IMG/VR virus record: IMGVR_UViG_3300043783_000043
Coordinates: 1 to 51,778 of that record
Direction: 5' to 3' (one strand)
DNA from: a virus
Length of the DNA stretch: 51,778 nt
In this document: positions 1-6,863 of the stretch, one piece after another
Numbering within the stretch: position 1 is the first letter of the stretch
Layout: each line of letters begins with the position of its first letter
Notes under the pieces: model-generated
The model's input: the letters and a program-made list of their open reading frames with translations, nothing else
Told to the model about the DNA's origin: nothing
Database searches by the model: none
Translations under genes and position numbers: made by a program

Positions 1-1
1 A

Positions 2-39
2 CTGCGCGCCGAACTCGCTAAACAAAAAGGCCCGTGGTA
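2..39 (+). CDS. Partial: 3' end of the zinc-motif/coiled-coil gene (duplicate of 51644-51682)
   Basis: The last twelve codons and the stop of the gene at 51167-51682 are present here only because of the terminal repeat. The frame reads ...LRAELAKQKGPW-stop. It is not a separate gene. See 51167-51682 for the full description. Confidence 0.85.
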
Positions 40-40
40 G

Positions 41-119
41 TCCTTAGTGATCACAATTTCGTGATATGCGTATCCTTAAGGACAGGTATGCAAAAATAGT
101 TCTTGCAATCCTTTAGGAC
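41..119. promoter_or_regulatory. Operator-like cluster, TCCTTWAGGA palindromes
   Basis: Three related sites lie just upstream of and inside the first promoter: TCCTTAGTGA (41-50, half site), TCCTTAAGGA (72-81, perfect palindrome) and TCCTTTAGGA (110-119, in the spacer between -35 and -10). CCCTTAGGA recurs in the same place in the promoter at 591-619, and GTCCTAAGAC lies near the promoter at 51065. The placement suggests binding sites for a phage or host regulator of the leftmost early promoters. The identity of the regulator is unknown. Confidence 0.45.
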
Positions 120-130
120 TGTGCTAGATT
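103..130 (+). promoter_or_regulatory. Sigma70-type promoter of the first small-gene cluster
   Basis: TTGCAA (103-108), a 16-nt spacer, then TAGATT (125-130) preceded by TGTGC. The promoter at 591-619 shares the core GGACTGTGCTA. In the right-hand terminal copy the -10 is TAAATT. A transcript would start near 137 and enter the gene at 160. Confidence 0.65.
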
Positions 131-159
131 AAGCATCGTTGAAACGTTGGAGAACGAAC

Positions 160-387
160 ATGGCACTCAGAAAGACGACTATCGCAAAAGAGGCATTGCG
201 ACAGCTTGAAGCTATTCGCGAGCTTGCTACGGAAGGGCGTTCATGGGCCTTTCACGCCAATTCCGCCAACAACTACATGCGATCGGTTGTTGCGGCGGGA
301 TGGGTACTCCCCGACTGGATTATCAAAGACTGGCGATTCCTACGTACGCAAGGATGGACCGTTGATTATTTCACCAATTGCAAGTGA
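160..387 (+). CDS. Small early protein, 75 aa, unknown function
   Basis: This is the first gene after the left promoter. The ATG at 160 is preceded by the module AAACGTTGGAGAACGAAC, which also precedes the starts at 783 and 1079; that copy decides this start over an in-frame ATG at 139. The protein is rich in charged residues and Trp (WAFHANSANN, WVLPDW, KDWRFLRTQGW) and has no domain I recognise. Position and promoter suggest an early, probably host-directed protein (inference). Confidence 0.75.
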   Translation: MALRKTTIAKEALRQLEAIRELATEGRSWAFHANSANNYMRSVVAAGWVLPDWIIKDWRFLRTQGWTVDYFTNCK

Positions 388-435
388 CGCACGTTTATAC
401 ACGTTAAAAAATTGTGGCGAAAACGACAGGTCAAT

Positions 436-470
436 ATGAACGAACATGAAATCGTCCACGGTTCGTTCAT
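436..470. repeat. Hairpin, 10-bp stem
   Basis: ATGAACGAAC (436-445) and GTTCGTTCAT (461-470) are perfect inverted arms around a 15-nt loop, about 50 nt after the stop of the first gene. No T-run follows, so it is not a classical terminator. The left arm resembles the end of the repeated ribosome-binding module (GAACGAACATG). Confidence 0.55.
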
Positions 471-488
471 GGGTATTTAGTATGGCTC

Positions 489-580
489 GGCGTACGTACG
501 CACAGGTAATCGCTGCGGCGCAGACAATTCTCAAACTATCACAAAATGTTTCAAAACAGAACGGACCGCGTACGTACGCC
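489..580. repeat. Inverted pair of GTACGTAC palindromes
   Basis: GGCGTACGTACGC (489-501) and GCGTACGTACGCC (568-580) are exact inverted copies, each with a self-complementary core, separated by 66 nt of AT-rich sequence. They lie directly upstream of the promoter at 591. They could be a dimeric operator or could extrude as a cruciform. The rest of 388-764 holds the hairpin at 436-470, the promoter and the structured RNA, and no convincing protein gene. Confidence 0.5.
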
Positions 581-590
581 AAAAACCGAA

Positions 591-619
591 TTGACAATCC
601 CTTAGGACTGTGCTAAATT
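591..619 (+). promoter_or_regulatory. Strong sigma70 promoter
   Basis: A consensus -35 TTGACA (591-596), exactly 17 nt of spacer, then TAAATT (614-619) preceded by TGTGC. The spacer contains the CCCTTAGGA operator-like site. Transcription should begin near 626, immediately before the 20-bp inverted arm at 631. This is the best promoter match in the window. Confidence 0.75.
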
Positions 620-625
620 GAGCAT

Positions 626-755
626 CGTTGAAGGACGGGGTGATTGCAGGAAACCGACAAGCAGACGGACGCACCGAGGGGAACGCCAGAGCGACTGCCC
701 CAAGGGAATGAACCGAAGCCCCCCACCGGACCCTGCAATCACCCCGTCCTTTAAC
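626..755 (+). ncRNA. Structured phage RNA closed by a 20-bp perfect stem
   Basis: Arms 631-650 (AAGGACGGGGTGATTGCAGG) and 732-751 are perfect reverse complements over 20 nt and enclose 81 nt. The enclosed part has further pairing potential, for example GGGG near 678 with CCCC near 698. The predicted start of the 591 promoter sits about five bases before the left arm. No coding sequence with a ribosome-binding site lies inside. This is either a free small RNA or a structured 5' leader for the gene at 783. I do not recognise a known RNA family. Confidence 0.55.
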
Positions 756-782
756 CACCCTCACAAACGTTGGAGAACGAAC

Positions 783-1061
783 ATGTGGACAGTTCGCCTA
801 GGTGCCTATTCGCTTGAACAAGATCAGGTCGGCAAAGGGTGGCACGTTGTGCATACTGAAAGCTTTCCAACCGCGCCGGAAGCCTTGACGGCTCTCAACG
901 CTAGTTTCGGAAAGCCGGGAATCACAACTTATGAAATCGTGTCGCCCGAAGGGAAAGCGCTCGCGCTAAATGATGCGTACCGTACGCACTATGGCGAAGA
1001 ACCCATTTATTCAAACAAGGGTTACCGCTACCCGCGGCAACGCAACCTTAACTCTAAATGA
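783..1061 (+). CDS. Small early protein, 92 aa, unknown function
   Basis: The ATG at 783 follows the exact copy AAACGTTGGAGAACGAAC, so I reject the in-frame upstream extension to 618, which would run through the structured RNA. The product is mixed alpha/beta in character, with TYEIVSPEGKALALNDAYR and a basic C-terminus (RYPRQRNLNSK). No domain is recognised. It is the first gene downstream of the 591 promoter. Confidence 0.75.
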   Translation: MWTVRLGAYSLEQDQVGKGWHVVHTESFPTAPEALTALNASFGKPGITTYEIVSPEGKALALNDAYRTHYGEEPIYSNKGYRYPRQRNLNSK

Positions 1062-1078
1062 AACGTTGGAGAACGAAC

Positions 1079-1327
1079 ATGATCACACTAGACGATGGTC
1101 GCGTGTTCCCCTCTTTTGATGGCAAGCCGCTGTCATGGGATATTGGCTCAGTATGTACGCAAAAAGACGAAAGCGAAGGTTTTCCCCGTACACGCGCCGT
1201 AATCCAGGCAATGCGCGAATACCGGCCCGAACAGCTTGAACGTGAGCGTAGATTGTATCTCAAACACAGCTTCGACCGGATATTTGGGCACAATGCTCGC
1301 AAGCTGTTGGCGCTAATCGAAAACTGA
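1079..1327 (+). CDS. Small early protein, 82 aa, unknown function
   Basis: The ATG at 1079 follows a third exact copy of the AAACGTTGGAGAACGAAC ribosome-binding module, 17 nt after the previous stop. The sequence has an N-terminal strand-like part (ITLDDGRVFPSFDGKPLSW) and a basic helical C-terminus (EQLERERRLYLKHSFDRI). No family is recognised. It belongs to the same small-gene operon. Confidence 0.75.
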   Translation: MITLDDGRVFPSFDGKPLSWDIGSVCTQKDESEGFPRTRAVIQAMREYRPEQLERERRLYLKHSFDRIFGHNARKLLALIEN

Positions 1328-1348
1328 ACTCAAACGCTGGAGAGTGAA

Positions 1349-1543
1349 ATGAAACTCGGAACTGAGGCACACCGCGAGGCGCTGGCAACTGACAATGCTT
1401 GGCAAGCCGAATTGGTGAAAGCATTCGGCAAGCACGCAGGTGACATGCGCTATCAAAGTCCTGGGAAGGGTGATCCTGGCACGGCACTACGCGCGGCTTA
1501 TGAAGCTCGCATGGCCGCACAAGCACGCTGGCACGCAGAATGA
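1349..1543 (+). CDS. Small early protein, 64 aa, unknown function
   Basis: It starts at ATG 1349 after the variant module AAACGCTGGAGAGTGAA. The protein is Ala- and Lys-rich, probably helical, with histidines at AHREA and GKHAGDM and an AAYEARMAAQARWHAE tail. No known domain is visible. It shares the operon and the initiation module with its neighbours. Confidence 0.7.
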   Translation: MKLGTEAHREALATDNAWQAELVKAFGKHAGDMRYQSPGKGDPGTALRAAYEARMAAQARWHAE

Positions 1544-1579
1544 CCGTACCGGTTTCCCCTCAAACGCTGGAGAGTGAAC

Positions 1580-1726
1580 ATGGAAATCAACGTAACGCAC
1601 ATGGCCGAGAAGCACAAATGCGATGATCGTTGCATCAACGCCACCGGCCGCGTCATGAAGTGCGAGTGCTCTTGCGGCGGTAAGAACCACGGCAAGGGCG
1701 CCTTCAATTGCTCCCATGGGGCCTAA
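1580..1726 (+). CDS. Cysteine-rich small protein, 48 aa
   Basis: The ATG at 1580 follows AAACGCTGGAGAGTGAAC. The short protein has the pattern C-x3-C...C-x-C-x-C-G-G...NHGKG..NCSHG, with six cysteines and three histidines, as in small zinc-binding phage proteins of unknown role. The module-type ribosome-binding site makes translation very likely despite the small size. Confidence 0.75.
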   Translation: MEINVTHMAEKHKCDDRCINATGRVMKCECSCGGKNHGKGAFNCSHGA

Positions 1727-1808
1727 CCCGCTTTCTGTTGGTCTCGCCGAAGCAAAGCACGCATTCGTCACAAAGACGTACATTCAACCTGCGGCGGAGG
1801 GCTGAAAC

Positions 1809-1964
1809 ATGAAATATGTATCTGAGGAAGCCTTCAACAAAACAATTGACTTGATGAACAAGCGTCGAGAGTTACTAGAACAAGCCCGCAACCCAAAGCT
1901 TACGCTGGCGCAAAAACTTGAATTGCGGCGGCAAGCGCTAGCAATCGATCCGATGGATACCTGA
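1809..1964 (+). CDS. Small helical protein, 51 aa
   Basis: It starts at ATG 1809 (MKYVSEEAFNKTIDLMNKR) after GGCGGAGGGCTGAAAC, a good Shine-Dalgarno (GGAGGG). The sequence is almost entirely amphipathic helix (RRELLEQARNPKLTLAQKLELRRQAL) and could dimerise. It ends 2 nt before the next ATG. Function unknown. Confidence 0.65.
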   Translation: MKYVSEEAFNKTIDLMNKRRELLEQARNPKLTLAQKLELRRQALAIDPMDT

Positions 1965-1966
1965 AC

Positions 1967-2227
1967 ATGGCACGTGACCGCTCGACTGGCATGCAAGATC
2001 GGTCCGCGTGGACACGCGTCGCGGAGGGGCCGAAATTCCTCCGCGGACGTGACTACTCGCATTTGATCGAGTTCAGACGGCCATGTTCTACCTGCGGAGA
2101 AGCGTTCTCAATCTTCGTCACGTGTCGCATCGCAGACGGCGAAGCGGACACCAACTCATTCGGCCTGATCAATTGCGACGCGCACAGGCGTACGCGAAAA
2201 GTAAAAAGAATGCCCTGGGAGATTTGA
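1967..2227 (+). CDS. Zn-ribbon-like protein, paralogue of the gene at 51167
   Basis: An 86-aa protein whose core RPCSTCGEAFSIF...INCDAHRR matches the RPCAICGTHFSIF...KTCEHHRG core of the gene at 51167-51682, including the Cys-x2-Cys pair and the later Cys-x2-His. This suggests one small metal-binding fold used twice on either side of the genome junction. It ends with the recurring motif MPWE (RMPWEI). The role is unknown; DNA or RNA binding is plausible. Confidence 0.7.
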   Translation: MARDRSTGMQDRSAWTRVAEGPKFLRGRDYSHLIEFRRPCSTCGEAFSIFVTCRIADGEADTNSFGLINCDAHRRTRKVKRMPWEI

Positions 2228-2242
2228 CAGCCATAGGGAAAC

Positions 2243-2489
2243 GGCGTTCAAATCCAAGAACTGATTCGCTTGCGGGGGACTCTATGAAAGCGTTCATGCA
2301 GTTTTTTAAGCCGCCCGGGGCGGCATCGTCGCCGGAAGATCGCGTGCGCGTCGCTTTTAATGCCATGGCGACCGTGCTGCTCACCGGGCTTTCGGCGAAC
2401 CCTGAAAGCACGGTGGCCATGCGAAAGCTAATGGAAGCGCAGGATTGCGCGTTGCGTGCGTTGGCGTTCAAATCAGAAAGCTGATTCGC
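2243..2489. repeat. Imperfect 27-nt direct repeats flanking a small gene
   Basis: Copies at 2243-2269 and 2463-2489 both begin GGCGTTCAAATC and end CTGATTCGC, with 23 of 27 positions identical. They flank the gene at 2284-2484, and the right copy spans its stop. The arrangement could result from duplication or cassette insertion, or the CTGATTCG part may be a regulatory motif, since it recurs in other gene gaps. Confidence 0.5.
2284..2484 (+). CDS. Small protein, 66 aa, unknown function
   Basis: The ATG at 2284 follows GCGGGGGACTCT. The protein starts MKAFMQFFKPPG and continues as an Ala/Leu-rich helix (RVAFNAMATVLLTGLSA) with a second helix at its C-terminus. It could be membrane-associated or oligomeric. 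It is bracketed by the imperfect direct repeats. Confidence 0.6.
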   Translation: MKAFMQFFKPPGAASSPEDRVRVAFNAMATVLLTGLSANPESTVAMRKLMEAQDCALRALAFKSES

Positions 2490-2498
2490 AACAGAATA

Positions 2499-2533
2499 GC
2501 CCCCTGGGCGGTCTTGGATTCCGTCCAGGGGGC
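2499..2533. terminator. Strong hairpin in the gap before the primase
   Basis: GCCCCCTGGGCGG (2499-2511) pairs with CCGTCCAGGGGGC (2521-2533) around a 9-nt loop: 13 pairs with one G-U. No T-tract follows, so it may act as a Rho-linked terminator, an RNA-stability element or a processing site separating the small-gene cluster from the replication genes. Confidence 0.5.
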
Positions 2534-2562
2534 CCGAATCATACACTCGCGAGCCACCGCGA

Positions 2563-4671
2563 ATGCATTCACTTCCTACTGTAACAGAACGCCCGGCGCA
2601 ACCCCCTCGCGCCCCATTAAAGCATGCTTTTCCTGCCACAATGCAGGCGTTTTGGGACGCCTCGATTGCGCGCGGCCTGTTCCCGCTTGCAATAGCGCCC
2701 GGAACTAAACGACCGATTGGCGAGGGCTGGAACTCCTGGACGATGCCGATCGCACATCCAGGCGCCGGCTCCATCGGCTACCGCTGCGTTGACCGCGGGC
2801 TAACAGGCTTTGATACCGACGTGAGCGAGCCAATCCTTTCAGCTCGGCTTCTGGCAGCCTTCCGCGAGGTCCTAGGGCCTAAGATTCCCGTGCGGTGGGG
2901 TAACAAGCCCCGGTTTCTTATCCCCTACTTTTTGACTGACGCGCCGGTCAAAGGCTGCACATTCGAATTTGCGACTGGCGAGAAGCTGCAGCTTATCGGC
3001 GGTCAGTTTGTCGCCTTCGGCCCGCATAAAGACACCGGACAGCCGTACGAATGGGAAAATTGGGATAGCGAATGGCCACGTCTGACGAAAGCGCAGGTGC
3101 TCGACGTGCTGGCGCGCGTACCTGCCATGGCCGGCACGTCGCTCCGCATGCACGCCGAGCACGAGACATGCGACCTGGCAGAGCTGCAAGAGGCCACACC
3201 GCAAACGGAAGATGAATGGCAAGCCGGGCGCGACGCTTCCATGCGCTATCTCGGCATGCTGAAACAAGAATTGATGGGAAGATGGGAGGGCCGCGGCTCA
3301 ACGATTTTCGCGATCGTGGGCGTGCTCAAATTCGGCGAAATGACCGGCTTGTGCACGCGGGAACAAATCGAAGGCGCCGTGATCGAGGCGGGCCATACTT
3401 TAGACGAAGGCCACGGCGGACGCGTGCTTGGCGAGGAGATAGCGCGGCACGATTCGTTGCCCGTACTCCGCGGCAACCTGATCATGGGTGCCATTATGGC
3501 CAGGCGTACATTAAAGCATGCTTTTTTAGAGGCGCAACGAGCGCCGACCTTGGCCGGATGTACGGGCTTTGAGCTTTCACTAAATGACGACACTGCGGAA
3601 CTGCCGTGGCTGCTTTACCAAAGGATTCTATGCGGCGAGGTCCATTTGTTCACTGGCCACTCGGGGGCCGGCAAATCAACTGTGGTCACGGATATAGTCT
3701 ATAGCTACCTGACTGGCACCGCATGGCTTGACGCGGATGTGGAGAAGACTGGCGGCCATGTAATGTGGATCGCCGCGGAGGATGATTACGGCACCGAGCG
3801 CCGCATGCGTCATCTTCTCAGGCAGCATCCTGACGGCCTTGCGCTCGCACAGCGGTTCCATTTGATTCGCGCAATTACTGAGCCCCTCGCCTTCGAGCAG
3901 CAATGCATTGCCCTGATCCAATCAATGGCGGCCATGGGCAAGCGCACCGACGTGCTCGTGCTGGATACCTGGGGAGCTTCGGGCCTGTGCTTTGCGGATA
4001 ACGACACGGAAGCAGTTCTCAGGGCCATGTTCATCCTAAAGCTGGTAGCGCGCCGTACGGAAACAGCATTGCTGATCACGGACCACTTGCCGCTCGGGAA
4101 CGAAGACGCGTGGCAAAAGGGCAACGGCGCCAAGTCGGGCAACAGCGGATTCGTCTATCGCATCACGGCTGGCAGGCAAGAACAGATTTCAATTGATTGC
4201 GGCAAGGCCCGCGGCGCTCCGAAGGCAAAGAGCTATGCCGGCCGAATCGTTTCGGAACCGTACGGGACTGATCGCAAGGGCCGCACAACCACCGTCAACG
4301 TGTTCCGACGCGAAAATGTTGTGAAAGAAGCCGAACAAACAGCGCCGATCCGCCTCGCTGCGATGTTGCCCGGCGCTGTGGCAGAGGGTATGGACGCCTT
4401 GCGAGGTGGGCAGATTGTCAAGTTTGAAAGTGTCAGCGAGCTGGGGAGCAAATTGGCCGATGACGAAGTTCCGGGCCACGTCGTCAACCGCGACGCAGCG
4501 TTCCGAATTTTCGGCAAAGATGGACTAAAAGGCTTGCTCGACTCGGGCTATTTACGTACAATGCGAAGCGCTCCGTACTATGCCGTTTACTCGCCAGTGA
4601 ATGGCCATACAAAGCATGCTTTAGTTATGCCGTGGGCAATAGAGCTACCGAAAAACGGACCATGGAGCTAA
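2563..4671 (+). CDS. Bifunctional primase-polymerase / RepA-type AAA helicase
   Basis: A 702-aa replication protein. The N-terminal third is a prim-pol domain: DTD catalytic aspartates near residues 84-86 and GGQFVAFGPHKDTGQPYEW later. The second half is a RecA/RepA-like ATPase with Walker A GHSGAGKST (about 364-372), an EDD segment and Walker B VLVLDTWG (about 465). It would prime and unwind DNA for the phage polymerase. A start at ATG 2641 (MQAFWDASIARG), nearer to the family's usual N-terminus, is possible; neither start has a clear Shine-Dalgarno. Three AAAGCATGCTTT palindromes lie in or at the edge of this gene. Confidence 0.88.
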   Translation: MHSLPTVTERPAQPPRAPLKHAFPATMQAFWDASIARGLFPLAIAPGTKRPIGEGWNSWTMPIAHPGAGSIGYRCVDRGLTGFDTDVSEPILSARLLAAFREVLGPKIPVRWGNKPRFLIPYFLTDAPVKGCTFEFATGEKLQLIGGQFVAFGPHKDTGQPYEWENWDSEWPRLTKAQVLDVLARVPAMAGTSLRMHAEHETCDLAELQEATPQTEDEWQAGRDASMRYLGMLKQELMGRWEGRGSTIFAIVGVLKFGEMTGLCTREQIEGAVIEAGHTLDEGHGGRVLGEEIARHDSLPVLRGNLIMGAIMARRTLKHAFLEAQRAPTLAGCTGFELSLNDDTAELPWLLYQRILCGEVHLFTGHSGAGKSTVVTDIVYSYLTGTAWLDADVEKTGGHVMWIAAEDDYGTERRMRHLLRQHPDGLALAQRFHLIRAITEPLAFEQQCIALIQSMAAMGKRTDVLVLDTWGASGLCFADNDTEAVLRAMFILKLVARRTETALLITDHLPLGNEDAWQKGNGAKSGNSGFVYRITAGRQEQISIDCGKARGAPKAKSYAGRIVSEPYGTDRKGRTTTVNVFRRENVVKEAEQTAPIRLAAMLPGAVAEGMDALRGGQIVKFESVSELGSKLADDEVPGHVVNRDAAFRIFGKDGLKGLLDSGYLRTMRSAPYYAVYSPVNGHTKHALVMPWAIELPKNGPWS

Positions 4672-4675
4672 TCAG

Positions 4676-5233
4676 ATGAGCGTTGGATCACACCCGATTG
4701 ATATCGACGACGTGCCTGCACGCTATGACGACCTTCGACTTGTTTTTCGTCGTCATCCTTTTATTGCCGACACTATCGATAATCTAATAGACACTGCTGT
4801 TGTCAATCACAATTTCGACATGCCGTTCACTGCCGGCTATAGTCGGTCTTGGCCTCCGCGTTACTATATTGATCGCCACGTCCCTGAAATGGTCCGTTTG
4901 CCAGTTTCCTCGCACAAAGAACTGTTTCGCATTTCTCGTTTTCTTCTTTGTCACGAAGTAACAGAGGTTGTGTTGCAACGTAAATTGTCCGTGCCGCACG
5001 AACGCGCCCATCATCTCGCTACTGCGGCTGAGTACCACGAAGTAAAACGCAAGAATATCAACCTTTTTGCTTATCGAACTTGGATGGCAAAATGGGTGAA
5101 GGCCGACGAAATACGTGCTAGTCGTACTCCGTACCTTCGCATTCCAGCCGATTTCGACACGACACCCATTGAAGCCGATCGTTCTGCCAGAGGCAGCATG
5201 CTGCTTGTACGCGTACGGGAAGCCATGCAATGA
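4676..5233 (+). CDS. Conserved phage protein with HEVTE...AHHLAT motif, 185 aa
   Basis: It follows the primase by 4 nt with GGAGCTAATCAG before the ATG. The sequence has YYIDRHVPEM in the middle and FLLCHEVTEVVLQ...PHERAHHLATAAEYHEVKR later. The spaced His/Glu residues (HE, TE, AHH, AEYHE) resemble an uncharacterised phage family that may bind metal, but there is no HExxH zincin motif, so I do not call it a protease. Codon use is T-rich compared with its neighbours. Confidence 0.65.
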   Translation: MSVGSHPIDIDDVPARYDDLRLVFRRHPFIADTIDNLIDTAVVNHNFDMPFTAGYSRSWPPRYYIDRHVPEMVRLPVSSHKELFRISRFLLCHEVTEVVLQRKLSVPHERAHHLATAAEYHEVKRKNINLFAYRTWMAKWVKADEIRASRTPYLRIPADFDTTPIEADRSARGSMLLVRVREAMQ

Positions 5234-5391
5234 CAATAAACAAAGACGGTGAGTTCGACGGCGTGTGCGCGTGCGGCAAGAAAGAGAACGACGGCATACG
5301 GTGCCGTTTCGGAGCGACGCATAAAGTACCGCCTCCACGCGGTATGCCGTGGGAAACAGAACCGCGAAAGGCCATGCCATGGGAGCTTTAA
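5230..5391 (+). CDS. Small protein with two MPWE motifs, 53 aa
   Basis: The ATG at 5230 overlaps the previous stop (ATGA). The product starts MTINKDGEFDGVCACGKK, with cysteines C-x-C and a later RCRFG, then GMPWET and C-terminal AMPWEL. The double MPWE motif, with different codons each time, points to selection on the peptide. Function unknown. Confidence 0.65.
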   Translation: MTINKDGEFDGVCACGKKENDGIRCRFGATHKVPPPRGMPWETEPRKAMPWEL

Positions 5392-5429
5392 GACAAACAC
5401 GTACATGCGTCACTCTGGAAGTGTCCGCA

Positions 5430-5633
5430 ATGACGTACGCGGAGATCGCCGGAAAACTCCGCGTTGCCGGCTACAATCACGCCTTTGACCGCAATGGCGA
5501 GATTGATATGCACGGGCTCGCGCTTGTGAAAGCCCCGGAGGCAGAGCCGGGCGAACAGTTCAATGAATTCTGTCGGGAGCCGCCATGCGCGTCGGATGTG
5601 TGCCGTCGTCAACGAAAATGTATGTACGCATGA
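5430..5633 (+). CDS. Small protein, 67 aa, unknown function
   Basis: The ATG at 5430 follows CTGGAAGTGTCCGCA (weak Shine-Dalgarno GGAAG). An in-frame ATG at 5379 is possible. The sequence begins MTYAEIAGKLRVAGYNHAFD, which resembles a small helix-turn-helix-like start, and ends with a Cys-rich stretch (CREPPCASDVCRRQRKC). Its stop overlaps the next ATG. No family recognised. Confidence 0.55.
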   Translation: MTYAEIAGKLRVAGYNHAFDRNGEIDMHGLALVKAPEAEPGEQFNEFCREPPCASDVCRRQRKCMYA

Positions 5634-5941
5634 GTATGCCATGGGAACAACCGGAAGCTGACGACGTAGCGGCGACCGTACGCGCGTTACAAGCGGACCT
5701 ACAGTTCATGGTCAGCCATACAGGCATCCTCGTACGGAGTAGCAATGAAGCGCTTCGTATGGTTTTCAATACCGAACGCGGTCAGAGTATGCCAGACCCG
5801 CTCAAATGCACGTTCCGGGAGGGGACGGTAATGGAATTCCAAGACATTGGGATGCCACAGCCCGGAGTGCCGACGAAAACCATCAAGGACATAGTAACGA
5901 CAGCACTAGAACAAGCGTTTGCGTTAGGGTTGCAACCATGA
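5630..5941 (+). CDS. Phage protein with N-terminal MPWE motif, 103 aa
   Basis: It starts at ATG 5630 inside the previous stop (ATGA coupling) and reads MSMPWEQPEADDVAAT. The rest is helical with a hydrophilic C-terminus (TKTIKDIVTTALEQAFALG). It overlaps the methyltransferase start by 4 nt. No known domain. The shared PWE motif links it to the genes at 1967, 5230, 31376 and 41671. Confidence 0.65.
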   Translation: MSMPWEQPEADDVAATVRALQADLQFMVSHTGILVRSSNEALRMVFNTERGQSMPDPLKCTFREGTVMEFQDIGMPQPGVPTKTIKDIVTTALEQAFALGLQP

Positions 5942-6504
5942 CCGTTGTCGCTTCTAATTTCGCGCGAAAGCCAAACGACCTCTACGAGACGGAGCCTTGG
6001 GCAACGCGCGTATTGCTGCGCCACTTTCCATCCGTACGCGGCCGTAAAATTTGGGAACCGGCCGCCGGCAATCATGCAATTGCGGACGTTCTATCGTTCG
6101 AGGGCGCAGACGTGTGCACGAGTGACGTGGCAACGTACAACAAAAAGCATGTTTTCATGTACGACTTCCTCGCAACGCCGACTGGCGGGAGTGGAGCAAC
6201 TGAACGCGACATAGTTACTAACCCGCCATACGGGCCGCACAATCGTGACGCAGCGCGATTCGCACGCTTGGCACTCCAGCGCACCGCCGGATGGGTGGCG
6301 CTCTTGCTTACGGCCAAATTTGACTTTGGCAACACGCGGTGTGATCTATTCGCCGACAATCCGCGATTTGCATTCAAGATCGCGTTAATCGACCGCATAC
6401 AGTGGTTCCCGAGCAAAATGCAAGGAACGGAAGACCATGCGTGGTTTTGTTGGGGGCCGTTGTTCCAGCCACCGCCACGTCTCTACTACGGAGGGAAAGA
6501 ATAA
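5938..6504 (+). CDS. DNA adenine-type methyltransferase-like protein
   Basis: 188 aa. A SAM-binding-like segment WEPAAGNHAIADVL (about 42-55) and the catalytic motif NPPYG (about 95-99) fit the N6-adenine/N4-cytosine methyltransferase fold. The C-terminus (FPSKMQGTEDHAWFCWGP) resembles phage class I methyltransferases that act on phage DNA. It could mark phage DNA against restriction. It is coupled to both neighbours by short overlaps and is in the replication operon. The specificity cannot be read from the sequence. Confidence 0.8.
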   Translation: MTVVASNFARKPNDLYETEPWATRVLLRHFPSVRGRKIWEPAAGNHAIADVLSFEGADVCTSDVATYNKKHVFMYDFLATPTGGSGATERDIVTNPPYGPHNRDAARFARLALQRTAGWVALLLTAKFDFGNTRCDLFADNPRFAFKIALIDRIQWFPSKMQGTEDHAWFCWGPLFQPPPRLYYGGKE

Positions 6505-6809
6505 TGCGTTACTGGCCGATTAGTTCTATCCGCAACTGGCCGTACTTGGCTCCGGAGGTCGTAAGAGGGTTGGATACGGCTCTCGCAACGCGGAAACTAA
6601 CGCAAGATTGTTATAGAGCGTGCATTCGTGCATGTGAATTCGTGCCGGCCGCACCCGTCGGATTAGTCTTGATTAAAGACGAAGGTTCGTTACCAAAGCA
6701 TGCTTTTTTAAAGCGACCGGAGGCGACAGAACTAAGTCACTTAGAACGTTCTTGCGTGTTTGAAAATTTTGATGGTGAAATGTTCCTTATGGTCAGCGCG
6801 TTGCACTGA
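6504..6809 (+). CDS. Hypothetical protein, 101 aa
   Basis: The ATG at 6504 overlaps the methyltransferase stop (TAATG), with GGAGGGAAAGA as a strong Shine-Dalgarno. It has MRYWPISSIRNWPY at the N-terminus and a palindrome AAAGCATGCTTT encoded within. No domain is recognised. It is the last gene before a promoter, so it ends this transcription unit or is followed by read-through. Confidence 0.65.
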   Translation: MRYWPISSIRNWPYLAPEVVRGLDTALATRKLTQDCYRACIRACEFVPAAPVGLVLIKDEGSLPKHAFLKRPEATELSHLERSCVFENFDGEMFLMVSALH

Positions 6810-6812
6810 CAC

Positions 6813-6841
6813 TTGACACGAACGTACGTACGGTGTACAAC
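6813..6841 (+). promoter_or_regulatory. Sigma70-type promoter with GTACGTAC in the spacer
   Basis: TTGACA (6813-6818), 17 nt, TACAAC (6836-6841). The spacer contains ACGTACGTAC, the same palindromic core as the repeats at 489 and 568. It would drive the gene at 6864 and the helicase operon. Confidence 0.6.
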
Positions 6842-6863
6842 ACATGAATCGGAGTGAATCACT

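Larger units (their letters stand above)
1..136. repeat. Direct terminal repeat, left copy
   Basis: Positions 1-136 repeat 51643-51778 with one difference: G at 127 and A at 51769. The repeat holds the last codons of the gene ending at 51682, an operator-like cluster and a promoter. It shows that the contig closes on itself, either as a circularly permuted genome or as a linear molecule with direct terminal repeats. The mismatch argues against a plain assembly k-mer overlap and falls inside the -10 hexamer of the promoter. Confidence 0.9.

Noticed and set aside
618-782. In-frame N-terminal extension of the gene at 783
   Set aside because: It would be translated through the perfect stem RNA, and the copied ribosome-binding module sits directly before ATG 783.
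2243-2269. GTTCAAATCC resembling a tRNA T-arm
   Set aside because: No paired T-stem, anticodon arm or acceptor can be drawn around it; I find no tRNA in the window.
4931-5100. Zinc protease call for the HEVTE protein
   Set aside because: There is no HExxH motif; the spaced histidines and glutamates are not enough to claim catalysis.
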